A stretch of DNA of 64,000 bases from Thiobacillus denitrificans (GTDB lineage Bacteria; Pseudomonadota; Gammaproteobacteria; Burkholderiales; Thiobacillaceae). The stretch is from the NCBI GenBank assembly GCA_002343685.1, contig DDRS01000017.1, forward strand, positions 362,659 to 426,658, written 5' to 3'. Shown one piece after another: positions 19,408 to 28,959 of the stretch (positions are counted from its first letter, which is position 1; each line of letters starts with the position of its first letter). The translations under genes were made by a program, and so were the position numbers. The notes beneath the pieces were generated by a model. It was given only the letters and a program-made list of their open reading frames with translations, was not told the DNA's origin and did no database searches.

Positions 19408-21114
19408 ATGCCCCACAGCGTCGAACTCATCACCACCATTGCTGCCGCGCTTGGCCTGGCGCTGATATTCGGTTTCATTGCCGTTCGCTTGCGGCTGCCC
19501 GCACTGGTCGGTTATCTGCTGGCCGGCATCGTGATCGGCCCCTACACCCCGGGCTTCGTGGCGGATACCGCGCTCGCGGGCCAGCTCGCGGAAATCGGGG
19601 TCATGCTGCTGATGTTTGGCGTGGGCCTGCATTTCTCGCTCGACGACCTGCTGTCGGTGAAGAAGATCGCCCTGCCCGGCGCCGTAGTCCAGATTGCCGT
19701 GGCGACTGCGATGGGCGTAGCACTGGCCAGCTGGTGGGGCTGGAATCTGATGGCCGGCATCGTGTTCGGCCTGTCGCTGTCGGTCGCGAGTACGGTGGTG
19801 CTGCTGAAGGCGCTGGAAAGCCTGGGTGCGCTGGCCACGCCGAACGGCCGCATCGCAGTGGGCTGGCTGATCGTGGAAGACCTGGTGATGGTGATGGTGC
19901 TCGTATTGCTGCCGCCGCTGGCCCAGGTGTTCGGCAACACCCCTGGGACGACAAGTGGTCATTCGCTGGTGGCTACGTTGGCGATCACGCTCGGAGAGGT
20001 TGCGCTGTTCATCGGATTGATGCTGGTCGTTGGGCGGCGCTTTTTCCCCTGGCTACTGTGGCAGGTGGCCCGCACCGGCTCGCGCGAACTGTTCACGCTG
20101 TGCGTGGTGGCTGCTGCACTCGGTATTGCCTATGGTTCGTCCGTGCTGTTCGGCGTCTCTTTTGCGCTGGGCGCATTCTTTGCCGGCATGGTGCTGCGCG
20201 AATCGGCGTTGAGCTACCGGGCCGCCGAGGAAACATTGCCGTTGCGGGATGCTTTTGCCGTACTGTTCTTCGTCTCGGTCGGCATGTTGTTCGATCCGAG
20301 CGTATTGCTGAAGCAGCCGCTGCAAGTACTCGCCGTGGTTGCCATCATCGTGTTCGGCAAGTCATTGGCGGCGTTTCTGCTGGTACTGGCGTTCCGCTAC
20401 CCGCTCAATACCGCGCTGACCGTCTCGGCGAGCCTCGCGCAGATCGGCGAATTCTCCTTCATCCTGGCCGGCCTGGGCGTGATGCTCGGGGTGCTGCCTG
20501 CCGAGGGGCAAAGCCTCATTCTGGCCGGCGCGCTGATTTCGATTGCGCTCAATCCGCTGGTGTTTACGGTCATCGAGCCTGCACAGACGTGGATCCGCGC
20601 ACGTTCGAAACTGGCGCGCACACTGGAGCAACGCGACGACCCGCTGGCCGAACTGCCCGCCGACGTCACGTCGCACACGCTCACCGGCCACATCGTACTG
20701 GCGGGATACGGCCGCGTCGGCCGTCATATCGCGGAAGCACTCGATACCCAGGGCCAGCCCTATGTGGTTGCCGAACAGCAGCGCGAGGAAGTGGAAAAAC
20801 TGCGTACCCGCGGCATTCACGCCGTTGTCGGGGACGCCTCCGAACCGGCCGTCCTGATCCAGGCACACATCGCACGCGCGCTGATGCTGGTCATCGCCAT
20901 TCCCGATGCCTTCCAGGCGCGCAAGATGATCGAGATCGCCCGCACGCTCAACCCACGCATCCACATCCTGGTGCGTAGCCATTGTGAAGACGAAGCTGCG
21001 CTGCTACGGCGCGAGCAAAGCGTGGATGTCCTGGTGGGGGAACGTGAGCTGGCGAACAGCATGGTGCGCCACGTGAGCGAATGCATGAAGGGACCGGCCG
21101 AGGCACACGTCTAA
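19408..21114 (+). CDS. Kef/YbaL-type potassium:proton antiporter
   Basis: The 568-residue protein has an N-terminal CPA2 exchanger domain of about 12 helices (LPALVGYLLAGIVIGPYTPGF; LSVASTVVLLKALES). A C-terminal TrkA-N Rossmann domain begins at HIVLAGYGRVGRHIAEAL, near residue 430. The layout matches KefB, KefC and YbaL. It is divergent from nifJ across 150 bp and converges with cysG. It is likely a glutathione- or redox-gated potassium efflux system. The exact subfamily is not settled. Confidence 0.92.
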   Translation: MPHSVELITTIAAALGLALIFGFIAVRLRLPALVGYLLAGIVIGPYTPGFVADTALAGQLAEIGVMLLMFGVGLHFSLDDLLSVKKIALPGAVVQIAVATAMGVALASWWGWNLMAGIVFGLSLSVASTVVLLKALESLGALATPNGRIAVGWLIVEDLVMVMVLVLLPPLAQVFGNTPGTTSGHSLVATLAITLGEVALFIGLMLVVGRRFFPWLLWQVARTGSRELFTLCVVAAALGIAYGSSVLFGVSFALGAFFAGMVLRESALSYRAAEETLPLRDAFAVLFFVSVGMLFDPSVLLKQPLQVLAVVAIIVFGKSLAAFLLVLAFRYPLNTALTVSASLAQIGEFSFILAGLGVMLGVLPAEGQSLILAGALISIALNPLVFTVIEPAQTWIRARSKLARTLEQRDDPLAELPADVTSHTLTGHIVLAGYGRVGRHIAEALDTQGQPYVVAEQQREEVEKLRTRGIHAVVGDASEPAVLIQAHIARALMLVIAIPDAFQARKMIEIARTLNPRIHILVRSHCEDEAALLRREQSVDVLVGERELANSMVRHVSECMKGPAEAHV

Positions 21115-21187
21115 GTGCGCCGCCTTTCGATCCGATATTCGGCCGCGGTAGCCGGCCGGCCCTGGAACCGCGTATCGGCCGAACGAT

Positions 21188-22627
21188 TCAGCGCAAGTGA
21201 TCCACCGCCTCGAGAGGGGTGGGATGGGCCTGCTCGCTGTGCAGCTCGGGCTGGTACCAGCCGAGCTTCTCGCGCAGCTTGACCACATTGCCGACGATGA
21301 TGAGTGTCGGCGCCTTGAGCCCGGCCTGCTCGGCCAGCTTGGGCAACGTGGTGAGATCGCCGGTAATGACGCGTTGCGTCGGCAGCGTGCCATGCTGGAT
21401 GATGGCCGCCGGCGTGTCGGCGGTCAGGCCATGCTTGATCAGCGCCTCGCACAACAGCGGCAGGCCTTTCAGCCCCATGTAGATCACGATGGTCTGGTCC
21501 TTGCGCGCGATGCCCTCCCAGTTCATGTTGAAGGTGTTTTCCTTCAGATGTCCGGTAACGAAAGCAACCGACTGCGCGTAATCGCGATGCGTAAGCGGAA
21601 TCCCGGCGTAGGACGCCACACCGGCGGCGGCGGTGATGCCCGGCACCACCTGGAACGGCACGCCGTGCTCGACCAGGGTTTCGATCTCCTCGCCGCCGCG
21701 GCCGAAGATGAAGGGGTCGCCGCCCTTGAGCCGCAGCGTGCGCTTGCCTTCCTTGGCCAGACGCACCAGCATCAGGTTGATCTCTTCCTGCGGCACGGCG
21801 TGGTCGTCCCGCTCCTTGCCGACGTAGATGCGCTCGGCGTCGCGGCGGCACATGTCGAGGATGGGCGGCGAGACCAGGCGATCGTAGACGATCACGTCGG
21901 CCTGCTGCATCAGGCGCAGGGCGCGGAAGGTGAGCAGGTCGGGATTGCCCGGGCCGGCACCGACCAGATAGACTTCGCCGCGGCTGATCGTATGCTCGGC
22001 GCCGTCCCGGATCATGGCCTGGAGTTGCGCCTCGGCCTCGACGTCGCGGCCGGAGAACACCATTTCGGCGACCGGCGAGAGGAACACTTTTTCCCAGAAC
22101 GCGCGACGCTGTTCCGGCTTGATCGCAGCACGCACGCGATCCTTGTAGCGCGAAGCCAGTGCGCTCAGGCGACCGTAGGCAGCTGGGACCAGGGTTTCCA
22201 GCCGCGCCCGCAGCATGCGCGCGAGTACCGGCGATTCGCCCCCGCTCGAGACCGCCACCATGATCGGCGAGCGGTCGATGATCGACGGCAGGATGAAGCT
22301 GCACAATGCCGGCTTGTCGGCCACGTTGACCGGGATGTGGCGCGCGCGCGCGGCGTCGGCGACAAGCTTGGCTGCGGCCGCATCCTCCTCGACCACGATC
22401 ACCGCATCCTTGCCATCGAGCAGATCGGGCGTAAAGGCATCCGCAACCCGATTCAGGCAATCGGCATGTGGCAGACGTTCAAAGCCTTCATGCAGGGCGG
22501 GGGCGGCGACATCGACGCGCGCACCGGCACGCAGCAGCAGTTCGGCCTTGCGTGCGGCAGTCTCGGAACCGCCCACCAACAGGCAGTGGCGGTCGCGCAG
22601 GTCGAGGAAAATCGGCAGGTAGTTCAT
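21188..22627 (-). CDS. cysG: Sirohaem synthase, multifunctional CysG
   Basis: The 479-residue fusion makes sirohaem from uroporphyrinogen III. The N-terminal half is precorrin-2 dehydrogenase/ferrochelatase (IFLDLRDRHCLLVGGSETAARKA). The C-terminal half, from about residue 215, is the SAM-dependent uroporphyrinogen methyltransferase (VYLVGAGPGNPDLLTFRAL; LRLKGGDPFIFGRGGEE). It starts 5 bp after dsrR, so it appears to be the last gene of the dsr operon. That fits its job, because DsrAB carries a sirohaem-derived cofactor that DsrN amidates. It may also serve assimilatory reductases. Confidence 0.96.
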   Translation of the reverse strand: MNYLPIFLDLRDRHCLLVGGSETAARKAELLLRAGARVDVAAPALHEGFERLPHADCLNRVADAFTPDLLDGKDAVIVVEEDAAAAKLVADAARARHIPVNVADKPALCSFILPSIIDRSPIMVAVSSGGESPVLARMLRARLETLVPAAYGRLSALASRYKDRVRAAIKPEQRRAFWEKVFLSPVAEMVFSGRDVEAEAQLQAMIRDGAEHTISRGEVYLVGAGPGNPDLLTFRALRLMQQADVIVYDRLVSPPILDMCRRDAERIYVGKERDDHAVPQEEINLMLVRLAKEGKRTLRLKGGDPFIFGRGGEEIETLVEHGVPFQVVPGITAAAGVASYAGIPLTHRDYAQSVAFVTGHLKENTFNMNWEGIARKDQTIVIYMGLKGLPLLCEALIKHGLTADTPAAIIQHGTLPTQRVITGDLTTLPKLAEQAGLKAPTLIIVGNVVKLREKLGWYQPELHSEQAHPTPLEAVDHLR

Positions 22628-22632
22628 GGGAT

Positions 22633-22968
22633 TTACTCGGTGGTCGCAGCATCGTCGCCCGACTCGGCGGGTCCGTCTTCTGCCGAATAGGGTGGGATAA
22701 AGATGAAGCGCATGTCGCCCGGTTTCATTTCGACGAAATCGAGCGTCACACCCTGCAGATACGGCGTGCTGGATGCGGCGATCAGGATTTCGATCCCATT
22801 GATGACGAGATGTTCGTCGGCCTCGCGTTCGGTATCGAAACCCATGCCATAGTTCACGCTGCCGTCGTCCTCCTGGTAGGCAGCCACCCGCAGGATCATC
22901 TCGAATACATCGGGATTGTTGTTGGCGGCACGAATCTGCGCGGCCGCAGCGTCGGTGATCTTGATCAT
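22633..22968 (-). CDS. dsrR: DsrR, IscA/HesB-like protein of the dsr operon
   Basis: The 111-residue protein has the A-type iron-sulfur carrier fold (MIKITDAAAAQIRAANNN; INGIEILIAASSTPYLQGVTLDFV) but has none of the cysteines that IscA uses. That is the hallmark of DsrR from Allochromatium, where it affects dsr expression after transcription. It follows dsrN by 19 bp. The tail is acidic (EDGPAESGDDAATTE). Confidence 0.88.
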   Translation of the reverse strand: MIKITDAAAAQIRAANNNPDVFEMILRVAAYQEDDGSVNYGMGFDTEREADEHLVINGIEILIAASSTPYLQGVTLDFVEMKPGDMRFIFIPPYSAEDGPAESGDDAATTE

Positions 22969-22987
22969 GGGTTTGTCCCTCGATTAA

Positions 22988-24409
22988 TTAAGCGGCAGCG
23001 CACGCCTTATGCGCACGCACCTGGTTCAGAAAAGGCGCGATCCAGCCCTGTTCCCCGCTGCCGCGGCGATGCACGTAAGCAGCGAGAAGATTGTATTGCT
23101 GGTAGCCGTCATGGACGCCATCGATGCCATGGCCGCGCTTGACCTGATAGGCATAGATGGAGTCGGCCGGGAGATTTTCCAGGCTGGAGTAGTGAAATTC
23201 GTGCGCGGGAATGCGCACGGATTCCCGCCAGCGATCGACACCGGTCGGCTGCAGACTGGCGTAGCCCCGTCCAACCGGACGCTCGTGCATGACCGTATCG
23301 CCCGGTACCACGCCCACCATCTCGCACGTACGGCCCTGCCAGCTGAGTCGCCGCGACAGGTACATCAGGCCGCCGCACTCGGCATAGGTGGGCAGACCCG
23401 CTTCGATGGCAGTGCGAATACTGGCGCGCAAAGGAACATTGGCTTCGAGGTCATCCATGAACACTTCTGGAAAACCGCCCCCGATAATGAGCCCATCCAC
23501 CTCCGGCAGGGCATCTGCATGCAGCGTATCCAGCTCCACCAGCTCCACATTGGACGAACGGAGGCTGTCGAGATCTTCGCTGTAGTAGAACCCGAATGCC
23601 GGATCGTGCGCGATCGCCACCCGTACCCGCTCCGGGACAGCTTGCCCGGAACGTTCGGCGGGCACCACTTCACGCGCGGGTGCGCTGTCTGCGATGGCCA
23701 GCAGCCGGTCAAGATCGACCTGGGCGGCGACCCGTTCGCCCACGTGCCGGATGCGCGCCAGCGCAGCCTGCTGCTCGTTGGCCGGCACCAGGCCCAGATG
23801 ACGTTCGGCGATCTGCATGCTGGCGTCGTGCTGGACGGCGCCGATCACCTCGACCTCGGTGTAATGCTCGATCACTGCGCGCAGTTTGGACTCATGGCGG
23901 TTGCCGCCGAGATTGTTGAGGATGACGCCGGCGATGCGGATGTCCGGATCGAACGCCTGATAACCCAGGATCAGCGGCGCCACCCCGCGTGTCATGCCGC
24001 GCGCGTCGATCACCAGCACCACCGGGGCGCCCAGCAACTTGGCAAGTGCGGCATTGCTGTTGCTGCCGTCGAGGTCGAGACCATCGTACAGCCCTTTGTT
24101 TCCCTCGATCAGGCTGATGCGCGCACCGGCCGCGGCACTGGCGAACTGCCGCTCGATTTCGCAGCGCTGCATCATGTGGAAATCGAGGTTGTAGCAGGGG
24201 CGCTGCGCTGCCATGCCCAGCCACAGGGGATCAATGTAATCCGGGCCTTTCTTGAACGGCTGGACCGCATGACCACGCGCATGCAGCGCGGCGCACAAAC
24301 CCAGCGTGAGCGTGGTCTTGCCCGACGATTTGTGCGCGGCAGAAATGAAGACGCGGGGCATTGGAGCCCCGCGCTTGTCAGAATCGTTTGATGTGGCTTG
24401 CTGGTTCAT
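22988..24409 (-). CDS. dsrN: Sirohaem amidase DsrN, cobyrinate a,c-diamide synthase-like
   Basis: The 473-residue protein is a CbiA/CobB-type glutamine amidotransferase. The N-terminal ATP-binding domain has a P-loop (SAAHKSSGKTTLTLGLC near 23-39). The C-terminal class I glutaminase-like domain carries the nucleophile cysteine in YAECGGLMYLSRRL and a late histidine in AHEFHYSS. In dsr operons it is proposed to turn sirohaem into sirohaem amide for DsrAB. Two starts are possible: the ATG at 24409, used here, or the ATG at 24361 (MPRVFISA), where homologues often begin. Confidence 0.9.
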   Translation of the reverse strand: MNQQATSNDSDKRGAPMPRVFISAAHKSSGKTTLTLGLCAALHARGHAVQPFKKGPDYIDPLWLGMAAQRPCYNLDFHMMQRCEIERQFASAAAGARISLIEGNKGLYDGLDLDGSNSNAALAKLLGAPVVLVIDARGMTRGVAPLILGYQAFDPDIRIAGVILNNLGGNRHESKLRAVIEHYTEVEVIGAVQHDASMQIAERHLGLVPANEQQAALARIRHVGERVAAQVDLDRLLAIADSAPAREVVPAERSGQAVPERVRVAIAHDPAFGFYYSEDLDSLRSSNVELVELDTLHADALPEVDGLIIGGGFPEVFMDDLEANVPLRASIRTAIEAGLPTYAECGGLMYLSRRLSWQGRTCEMVGVVPGDTVMHERPVGRGYASLQPTGVDRWRESVRIPAHEFHYSSLENLPADSIYAYQVKRGHGIDGVHDGYQQYNLLAAYVHRRGSGEQGWIAPFLNQVRAHKACAAA

Positions 24410-24452
24410 TCCGGACGATCCCCTGCCGGACTGGCGTCCGGCAGGTTATGCA

Positions 24453-25655
24453 TCAATGTTCCAGTTTGGCAACCGTGGCGTCGTCCAGATTGGCCGGCAG
24501 CAAACGCAGGACCTTGACGGCAAAGGTGGTGACCAGCAGCGCGATGGCCACGCCGCCCAGCCCCAGGAAGAGCTCGGCCATGGTCGGCGAATACGTGTGG
24601 ATCACGCCGTCATAGAAACTGCTCTTCATCGTCATCCCCGGGAACATGTCCAGCGGGTAGGCCTGGGCACCAATGATGGTGACATACATCTGTGCAATAC
24701 CGCCCAGGATGACCAGTGCACAGGCAATCATGATCCAGCTGCGCTGCCTGCCCAGGCCGCTCAGCAGGATCACCAGCGGGACGACGCAGCCGATCACGAT
24801 CTGCCCCACCCAGAACAAGGTGGTGATGATGCCGCCGTCGCGCAGGATGAAGCTTTCGACGCTGCCCATCTTGGCGAAGTACAGGTTGGTCAGGTGATAC
24901 ACCACGACGAAGTAGAGCACTGCGGCGACAAACACCGCGAGGAGGCTCTTCAGACGCATCATCACGGCATCGCCAAGCGGCCGGCCAGTCCAGGCGTAGG
25001 CCGCGACCAGCACCATCAGGTAGATGGCCAGCCCGTAGGCGAACGACATGATGATGAACATCGGCGCCAGCATCGAAGTGCCGTACAGTTCACGTGCGAC
25101 CAGAAAGCCGAACAATGAACCGGTACCGGTGGTCAGCGTCAGCCGCCAGATGAATGCCGCCGTGCCTGCCGCCTTGGAATAAGCCTTGACGTTGCGGTCC
25201 AGCATGGTCCACAGGTAGATGCCCACCAGCGCGAAGAAGCCGGAATAGAGGAACACGTTCCAGGTGAACATCGACTTGAAGTTGAAGTGCGTCATCGCCA
25301 CGATCAGACGATCGGAGCGCCCGAGGTCGAGCACCAGCACCAGCAGGCCGCCCAGCATCAGTGCCAGCGCCAGGATGGCCGACAGCGGTGCTAACGGCTT
25401 GTACATCGGCTTGTTGAACACCGATGCAATCGAGGCCACGTTCAGGGCACCCGAGGCGGCCACGATCAGGAACACTGCGAACACGTGCGGCAGGCCCCAG
25501 ACGATCTGGTTGTCCATGCCGGTCACCACGTGGCCGTGATGGTGCATATACAAATAGGACAGAAAGCCGAACAGGACGAAGAGGCCGATGCCCCCGAACA
25601 GCATCCAGTACTTCAGGCTGCTGCCTTCAACTTCGCGGAAAGTAATGCTTGCCAT
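24453..25655 (-). CDS. dsrP: DsrP, NrfD-family membrane subunit of DsrMKJOP
   Basis: The 400-residue integral membrane protein has about ten helices and resembles the NrfD/PsrC quinone-binding subunits. It has a conserved early segment (SLKYWMLFGGIGLFVLFGFLSYLYMHHHGH). Within the DsrMKJOP complex it exchanges electrons with the quinone pool. It starts 6 bp after dsrO, as part of the same operon. Confidence 0.95.
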   Translation of the reverse strand: MASITFREVEGSSLKYWMLFGGIGLFVLFGFLSYLYMHHHGHVVTGMDNQIVWGLPHVFAVFLIVAASGALNVASIASVFNKPMYKPLAPLSAILALALMLGGLLVLVLDLGRSDRLIVAMTHFNFKSMFTWNVFLYSGFFALVGIYLWTMLDRNVKAYSKAAGTAAFIWRLTLTTGTGSLFGFLVARELYGTSMLAPMFIIMSFAYGLAIYLMVLVAAYAWTGRPLGDAVMMRLKSLLAVFVAAVLYFVVVYHLTNLYFAKMGSVESFILRDGGIITTLFWVGQIVIGCVVPLVILLSGLGRQRSWIMIACALVILGGIAQMYVTIIGAQAYPLDMFPGMTMKSSFYDGVIHTYSPTMAELFLGLGGVAIALLVTTFAVKVLRLLPANLDDATVAKLEH

Positions 25656-25661
25656 GTCGTT

Positions 25662-26441
25662 TTAGATTCCGTGATAGCGAACGCCGAGGTTGAGATTGAG
25701 GTCGGCCCGTACCTGCTTGGTCGGCAGTTCGCGCAGGCGCTTGGAGATCTCGCTTTCGGGGTCGTTCATGTCGCCGAACACCAGGGCGTTGTGGCCCGAG
25801 GCCGTACACGCTTCGACACATGCCGTCGTGCCGTCGCCGCGATCGACCTTCTGCACGCAGAAAGTACAGGATTCGACGCAGCCGATGCCACGCGGCACAT
25901 CCGGCTTCTGGGTATCGTTCAGGGGCTCGTGCACCAGCGAGCGCGCCTTGTAGGGGCACGCCATCATGCAGTAACGGCAACCGATGCAGGTATGGCGGTT
26001 GACCAGCACGATGCCGTCAGCACGTTTGAACGAGGCCCCGGTCGGGCACACGTCCACGCACGGCGGCTCTTCGCAATGCTGGCACATCATGGGCAGGTTG
26101 GTTTCCGCCTGCGTCAACGGGTCCTGCAATTCCAGCTTGCGGATCCACTGCGGCGCCTGCTTGGGATGCGCACTTTCAGCCACCGGGGTCCAGCCGTTTT
26201 CGGTACTGCAGGCGGACACACACTCGTCACAGCCGCTGGCGCACTTGGTCGCGTCGACCAGCATGCCCCAGCGCACCGCGCTACTGGCAGCCTGCTCTTC
26301 AGGGCGGCCATGCGCCACGTCGATCAACATCACGCCAGGGGCCAGCGTCACGCCGGCCGCTGTCACCGTGGCGGCGCTGATAAAACGACGACGCTCGGGC
26401 GAACTGGGCGTATTGTCGGACATCGATTTCATATCGTTCAT
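25662..26441 (-). CDS. dsrO: DsrO, periplasmic iron-sulfur subunit
   Basis: The 259-residue protein starts with a Tat signal (SPERRRFISAATVTAAGV) and is exported folded. Several 4Fe-4S motifs follow (CASGCDECVSAC; CQHCEEPPCVDVCPTGA; CIGCRYCMMACPYKAR; CVESCTFCVQKVDRG), the pattern of NrfC/HybA-like electron carriers. It overlaps dsrJ by 4 bp. It links the DsrJ haems to DsrP in the transmembrane complex. Confidence 0.96.
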   Translation of the reverse strand: MNDMKSMSDNTPSSPERRRFISAATVTAAGVTLAPGVMLIDVAHGRPEEQAASSAVRWGMLVDATKCASGCDECVSACSTENGWTPVAESAHPKQAPQWIRKLELQDPLTQAETNLPMMCQHCEEPPCVDVCPTGASFKRADGIVLVNRHTCIGCRYCMMACPYKARSLVHEPLNDTQKPDVPRGIGCVESCTFCVQKVDRGDGTTACVEACTASGHNALVFGDMNDPESEISKRLRELPTKQVRADLNLNLGVRYHGI

Positions 26442-26935
26442 TGGGCTATCCCAGCCATCTCTTCCGCGCTGATCTTGCTATTGGCCTGGGCCGCAAGCTT
26501 GTGCGCGTAATGCGCCGTCTCAGCGTTCAAGGGGTGCATCGCCATCGAGCCCTGCGGCTTCGTGGAATGGCAGTCGAAACAATCGATTTTCACAGCCGCA
26601 TAGCTGTGGCAGCTTACGCAAAAGTCGTCCTTGGACGCGGCAACGCTGCCAGTCTTTTCACTGGCATGGCAATTGATGCATTCCTTGAGGCTGTATTTCT
26701 TGGTACGGATACCTTCAAGCACAGTCTCATCGCGATGATGCAGCAGCACTTTCATGTGGTTGCGTCGCATGAAATCGTTGGGTTCGACGCACTGCTCACC
26801 CTTGACAGCCTTTGTAATCACGGGCTTGGGCGCGCCGCTGGCCTTGGGCTGGTCATCTGACCCGGCCCAAGCCAGGGCCGCAGTCGTCAACACGACCGCA
26901 CCCAAGGCCAGGAGGCGTTTGATCTTGCCTGCCAC
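26438..26935 (-). CDS. dsrJ: DsrJ, triheme cytochrome c
   Basis: The 165-residue periplasmic cytochrome has an N-terminal hydrophobic signal/anchor (RLLALGAVVLTTAALAWAG). Three CXXCH sites are CINCH, CVSCH and CFDCH, clustered between about residues 85 and 125. This matches DsrJ, whose haems have unusual ligands in purple sulfur bacteria. It starts 2 bp beyond dsrL and is followed by overlapping dsrO. Confidence 0.95.
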   Translation of the reverse strand: MAGKIKRLLALGAVVLTTAALAWAGSDDQPKASGAPKPVITKAVKGEQCVEPNDFMRRNHMKVLLHHRDETVLEGIRTKKYSLKECINCHASEKTGSVAASKDDFCVSCHSYAAVKIDCFDCHSTKPQGSMAMHPLNAETAHYAHKLAAQANSKISAEEMAGIAQ

Positions 26936-26937
26936 GC

Positions 26938-28896
26938 TCAGTCACCCATACCCATGACGATGTAGCCGGTCGGGCAGACGTCGGCGCAGATATGGCAGCC
27001 GATGCACTTACCGTAGTCGGTATCGACATAACGACCGACGGTGGGGTTGTCCTTCTTCTTGACCTTGAACACGGCGGTCTGCGGGCAGTACACGACGCAG
27101 TTGTCGCATTCGAAACACTGGCCGCAGGACATGCAGCGCTTGGCCTCGTCGACGACAGCCTTGTCCGACAGGGCATGCAGACGCTCTTCGAAGTTGCCCA
27201 GCGCGCCTTCCTTGTCGAGCACGGTCACCTCGCGGATGTTGCGCGGAACATTGGGGAAGTGACCAAGGAACAGTTCGTTGTGCGGAATGATGTGGCGCGC
27301 CGAACGGTCTTCGAAGTTGTGCAGGATGTCCTTGCGCTCCGACGTACCCCAGATCTGGCCCTTGACTTCGCTGTACTCGTGGCCGGATTCGAGCCACTTG
27401 CGGATTTCGTCGAAGTGGTGGACGTCAACCTTCGGACGCTTGTCGAGTTCCTTGCCGGCCAGGTAGGCATCGATGCCATCGACGGCGATGGATGCATGGC
27501 CGATTGCGGTGGTCAGCAGGTGCGGGCGGATCACGTCGCCGCCGACGAAGATCTTCTCGCTGCCGGGGAAGCGGTAGTTCTTGTCGGCCTTGATCAGGCC
27601 ATTGTTGTTGTTGAATTTCTCGAGGCCGGTAAAATCGACACCCTGGCCGATCGCGGACACGATCAGGTCGCCCGGCAGGTCACGCTCGGTGCCTTCGATG
27701 ATCTTGGTTTCCTTGCCTTCCATCACGAAGTCGGCCACGCGCAGGGCGGTGGCACGGCCATTCGCGTCGACGACGACGGCAACCGGGGTCACGCCGCCGA
27801 TGATCTCGATGCCTTCCTGTTGGGCATGCTCGACTTCGTGCTTGTTGGCGGCCATCTTGTCGATGGTGGCGCGGGACACCAGCACCACCTCGGCGCCTTC
27901 GCGGGCGGAGATCGAGGCAACATCGGACGCCATGTGACCGGCAATGACGTTTTCAGGACGGTCGTCGTGCGTACCGGACTTGGTGACATTACCGAGACGG
28001 CGGGCGACGGTGGCGACGTCGATCGAGGTGTCGCCACCGCCAATGACCACCACGCGGTTGCCAACGTGCTGCAGACGGCCTTCGTTGAAGGCGCGCAGGA
28101 AAGCGACGGCGGTTACGCAGTTGGGGGCCTCGGCACCGGGAACCGGCAGCGGACGGCCAGCCTGGGCGCCCATCGCCATGAAGATGGCGTCGTAATCCTT
28201 TTCCAGCTGCTCGAAGCTAACGTCGGAGCCGATACGGGTCTTCAGGCGGGTTTCCACGCCGAGGTCAATGATGCGCTTGATTTCGGCATCGAGCATTTCA
28301 CGCGGGGTCCGGAAGCCGGGAATGCCGTAGCGCATCATGCCGCCGAGCTCTTCGTGCTCGTCGAAAATGGTCACGCCATGGCCGCGCAGACGCAACTGGT
28401 AGGCGGCAGCCAGGCCGGCGGGGCCGGCGCCGATCACGGCCACTTTCTTGCCGGTTTCGGCTGCCGTGGACGTGTAGGCCATGTTGTTTTCGATACCCCA
28501 GTCGCCGACAAAGTGCTCGACCGAGTTGATGCCGACGTGGTCTTCGACCTGATTGCGGTTACAGCCGGATTCGCACGGTGCGGGGCAGACGCGGCCCATC
28601 ACGCCGGGGAAAGGGTTGGCTTCGGTGATGCGGCGGAACGCATATTCCTGCCAGGTCACGCCTGCGGGCGGCTTTTCGATGCCGCGCACGATATTGAGAT
28701 AGCCACGGATGTCTTCACCGGCCGGGCAGGAACCCTGGCAGGGCGGCGTGGAGAGCATGTATTCCGGGCACTTGTGCGTCCAGCTCGACTGGAAAATCCT
28801 GTCCTGTGCGGAACGGAAGTCAGCGTCTGACTCGCCGTCCTTATAACGACGCCATGTAACGCCTTCGGTTTTTGCTTTGTTCGTCGTGACAGCCAT
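26938..28896 (-). CDS. dsrL: DsrL, NAD(P)H:acceptor oxidoreductase of the sulfur-oxidising dsr pathway
   Basis: The 652-residue iron-sulfur flavoprotein resembles the small subunit of glutamate synthase. An N-terminal 4Fe-4S region (CPEYMLSTPPCQGSCPAGEDIRGYL; CPAPCESGCNRNQVE) is followed by an FAD fold (VAVIGAGPAGLAAAYQLRLRG near 150), an NAD(P) fold (VVVIGGGDTSIDVATVARRL), and C-terminal ferredoxin clusters (CMSCGQCFECDNCVVYCP; CIGCHICADVCP). DsrL passes electrons from sulfite-reductase oxidation of sulfur to NAD+. It marks the oxidative direction of this pathway. Confidence 0.96.
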   Translation of the reverse strand: MAVTTNKAKTEGVTWRRYKDGESDADFRSAQDRIFQSSWTHKCPEYMLSTPPCQGSCPAGEDIRGYLNIVRGIEKPPAGVTWQEYAFRRITEANPFPGVMGRVCPAPCESGCNRNQVEDHVGINSVEHFVGDWGIENNMAYTSTAAETGKKVAVIGAGPAGLAAAYQLRLRGHGVTIFDEHEELGGMMRYGIPGFRTPREMLDAEIKRIIDLGVETRLKTRIGSDVSFEQLEKDYDAIFMAMGAQAGRPLPVPGAEAPNCVTAVAFLRAFNEGRLQHVGNRVVVIGGGDTSIDVATVARRLGNVTKSGTHDDRPENVIAGHMASDVASISAREGAEVVLVSRATIDKMAANKHEVEHAQQEGIEIIGGVTPVAVVVDANGRATALRVADFVMEGKETKIIEGTERDLPGDLIVSAIGQGVDFTGLEKFNNNNGLIKADKNYRFPGSEKIFVGGDVIRPHLLTTAIGHASIAVDGIDAYLAGKELDKRPKVDVHHFDEIRKWLESGHEYSEVKGQIWGTSERKDILHNFEDRSARHIIPHNELFLGHFPNVPRNIREVTVLDKEGALGNFEERLHALSDKAVVDEAKRCMSCGQCFECDNCVVYCPQTAVFKVKKKDNPTVGRYVDTDYGKCIGCHICADVCPTGYIVMGMGD

Positions 28897-28959
28897 GTTG
28901 GTTCTCCTAACGCCTACGTAACTAAAGATAGATAAATCGCAATCAGCCCGGTATCGAAC

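Noticed and set aside
26992..28830. Long plus-strand open frame antisense to dsrL
   Set aside because: dsrL on the other strand has complete motifs. The antisense frame is low-complexity, rich in Val, Gly, Asp and His, and results from GC-biased codon positions.
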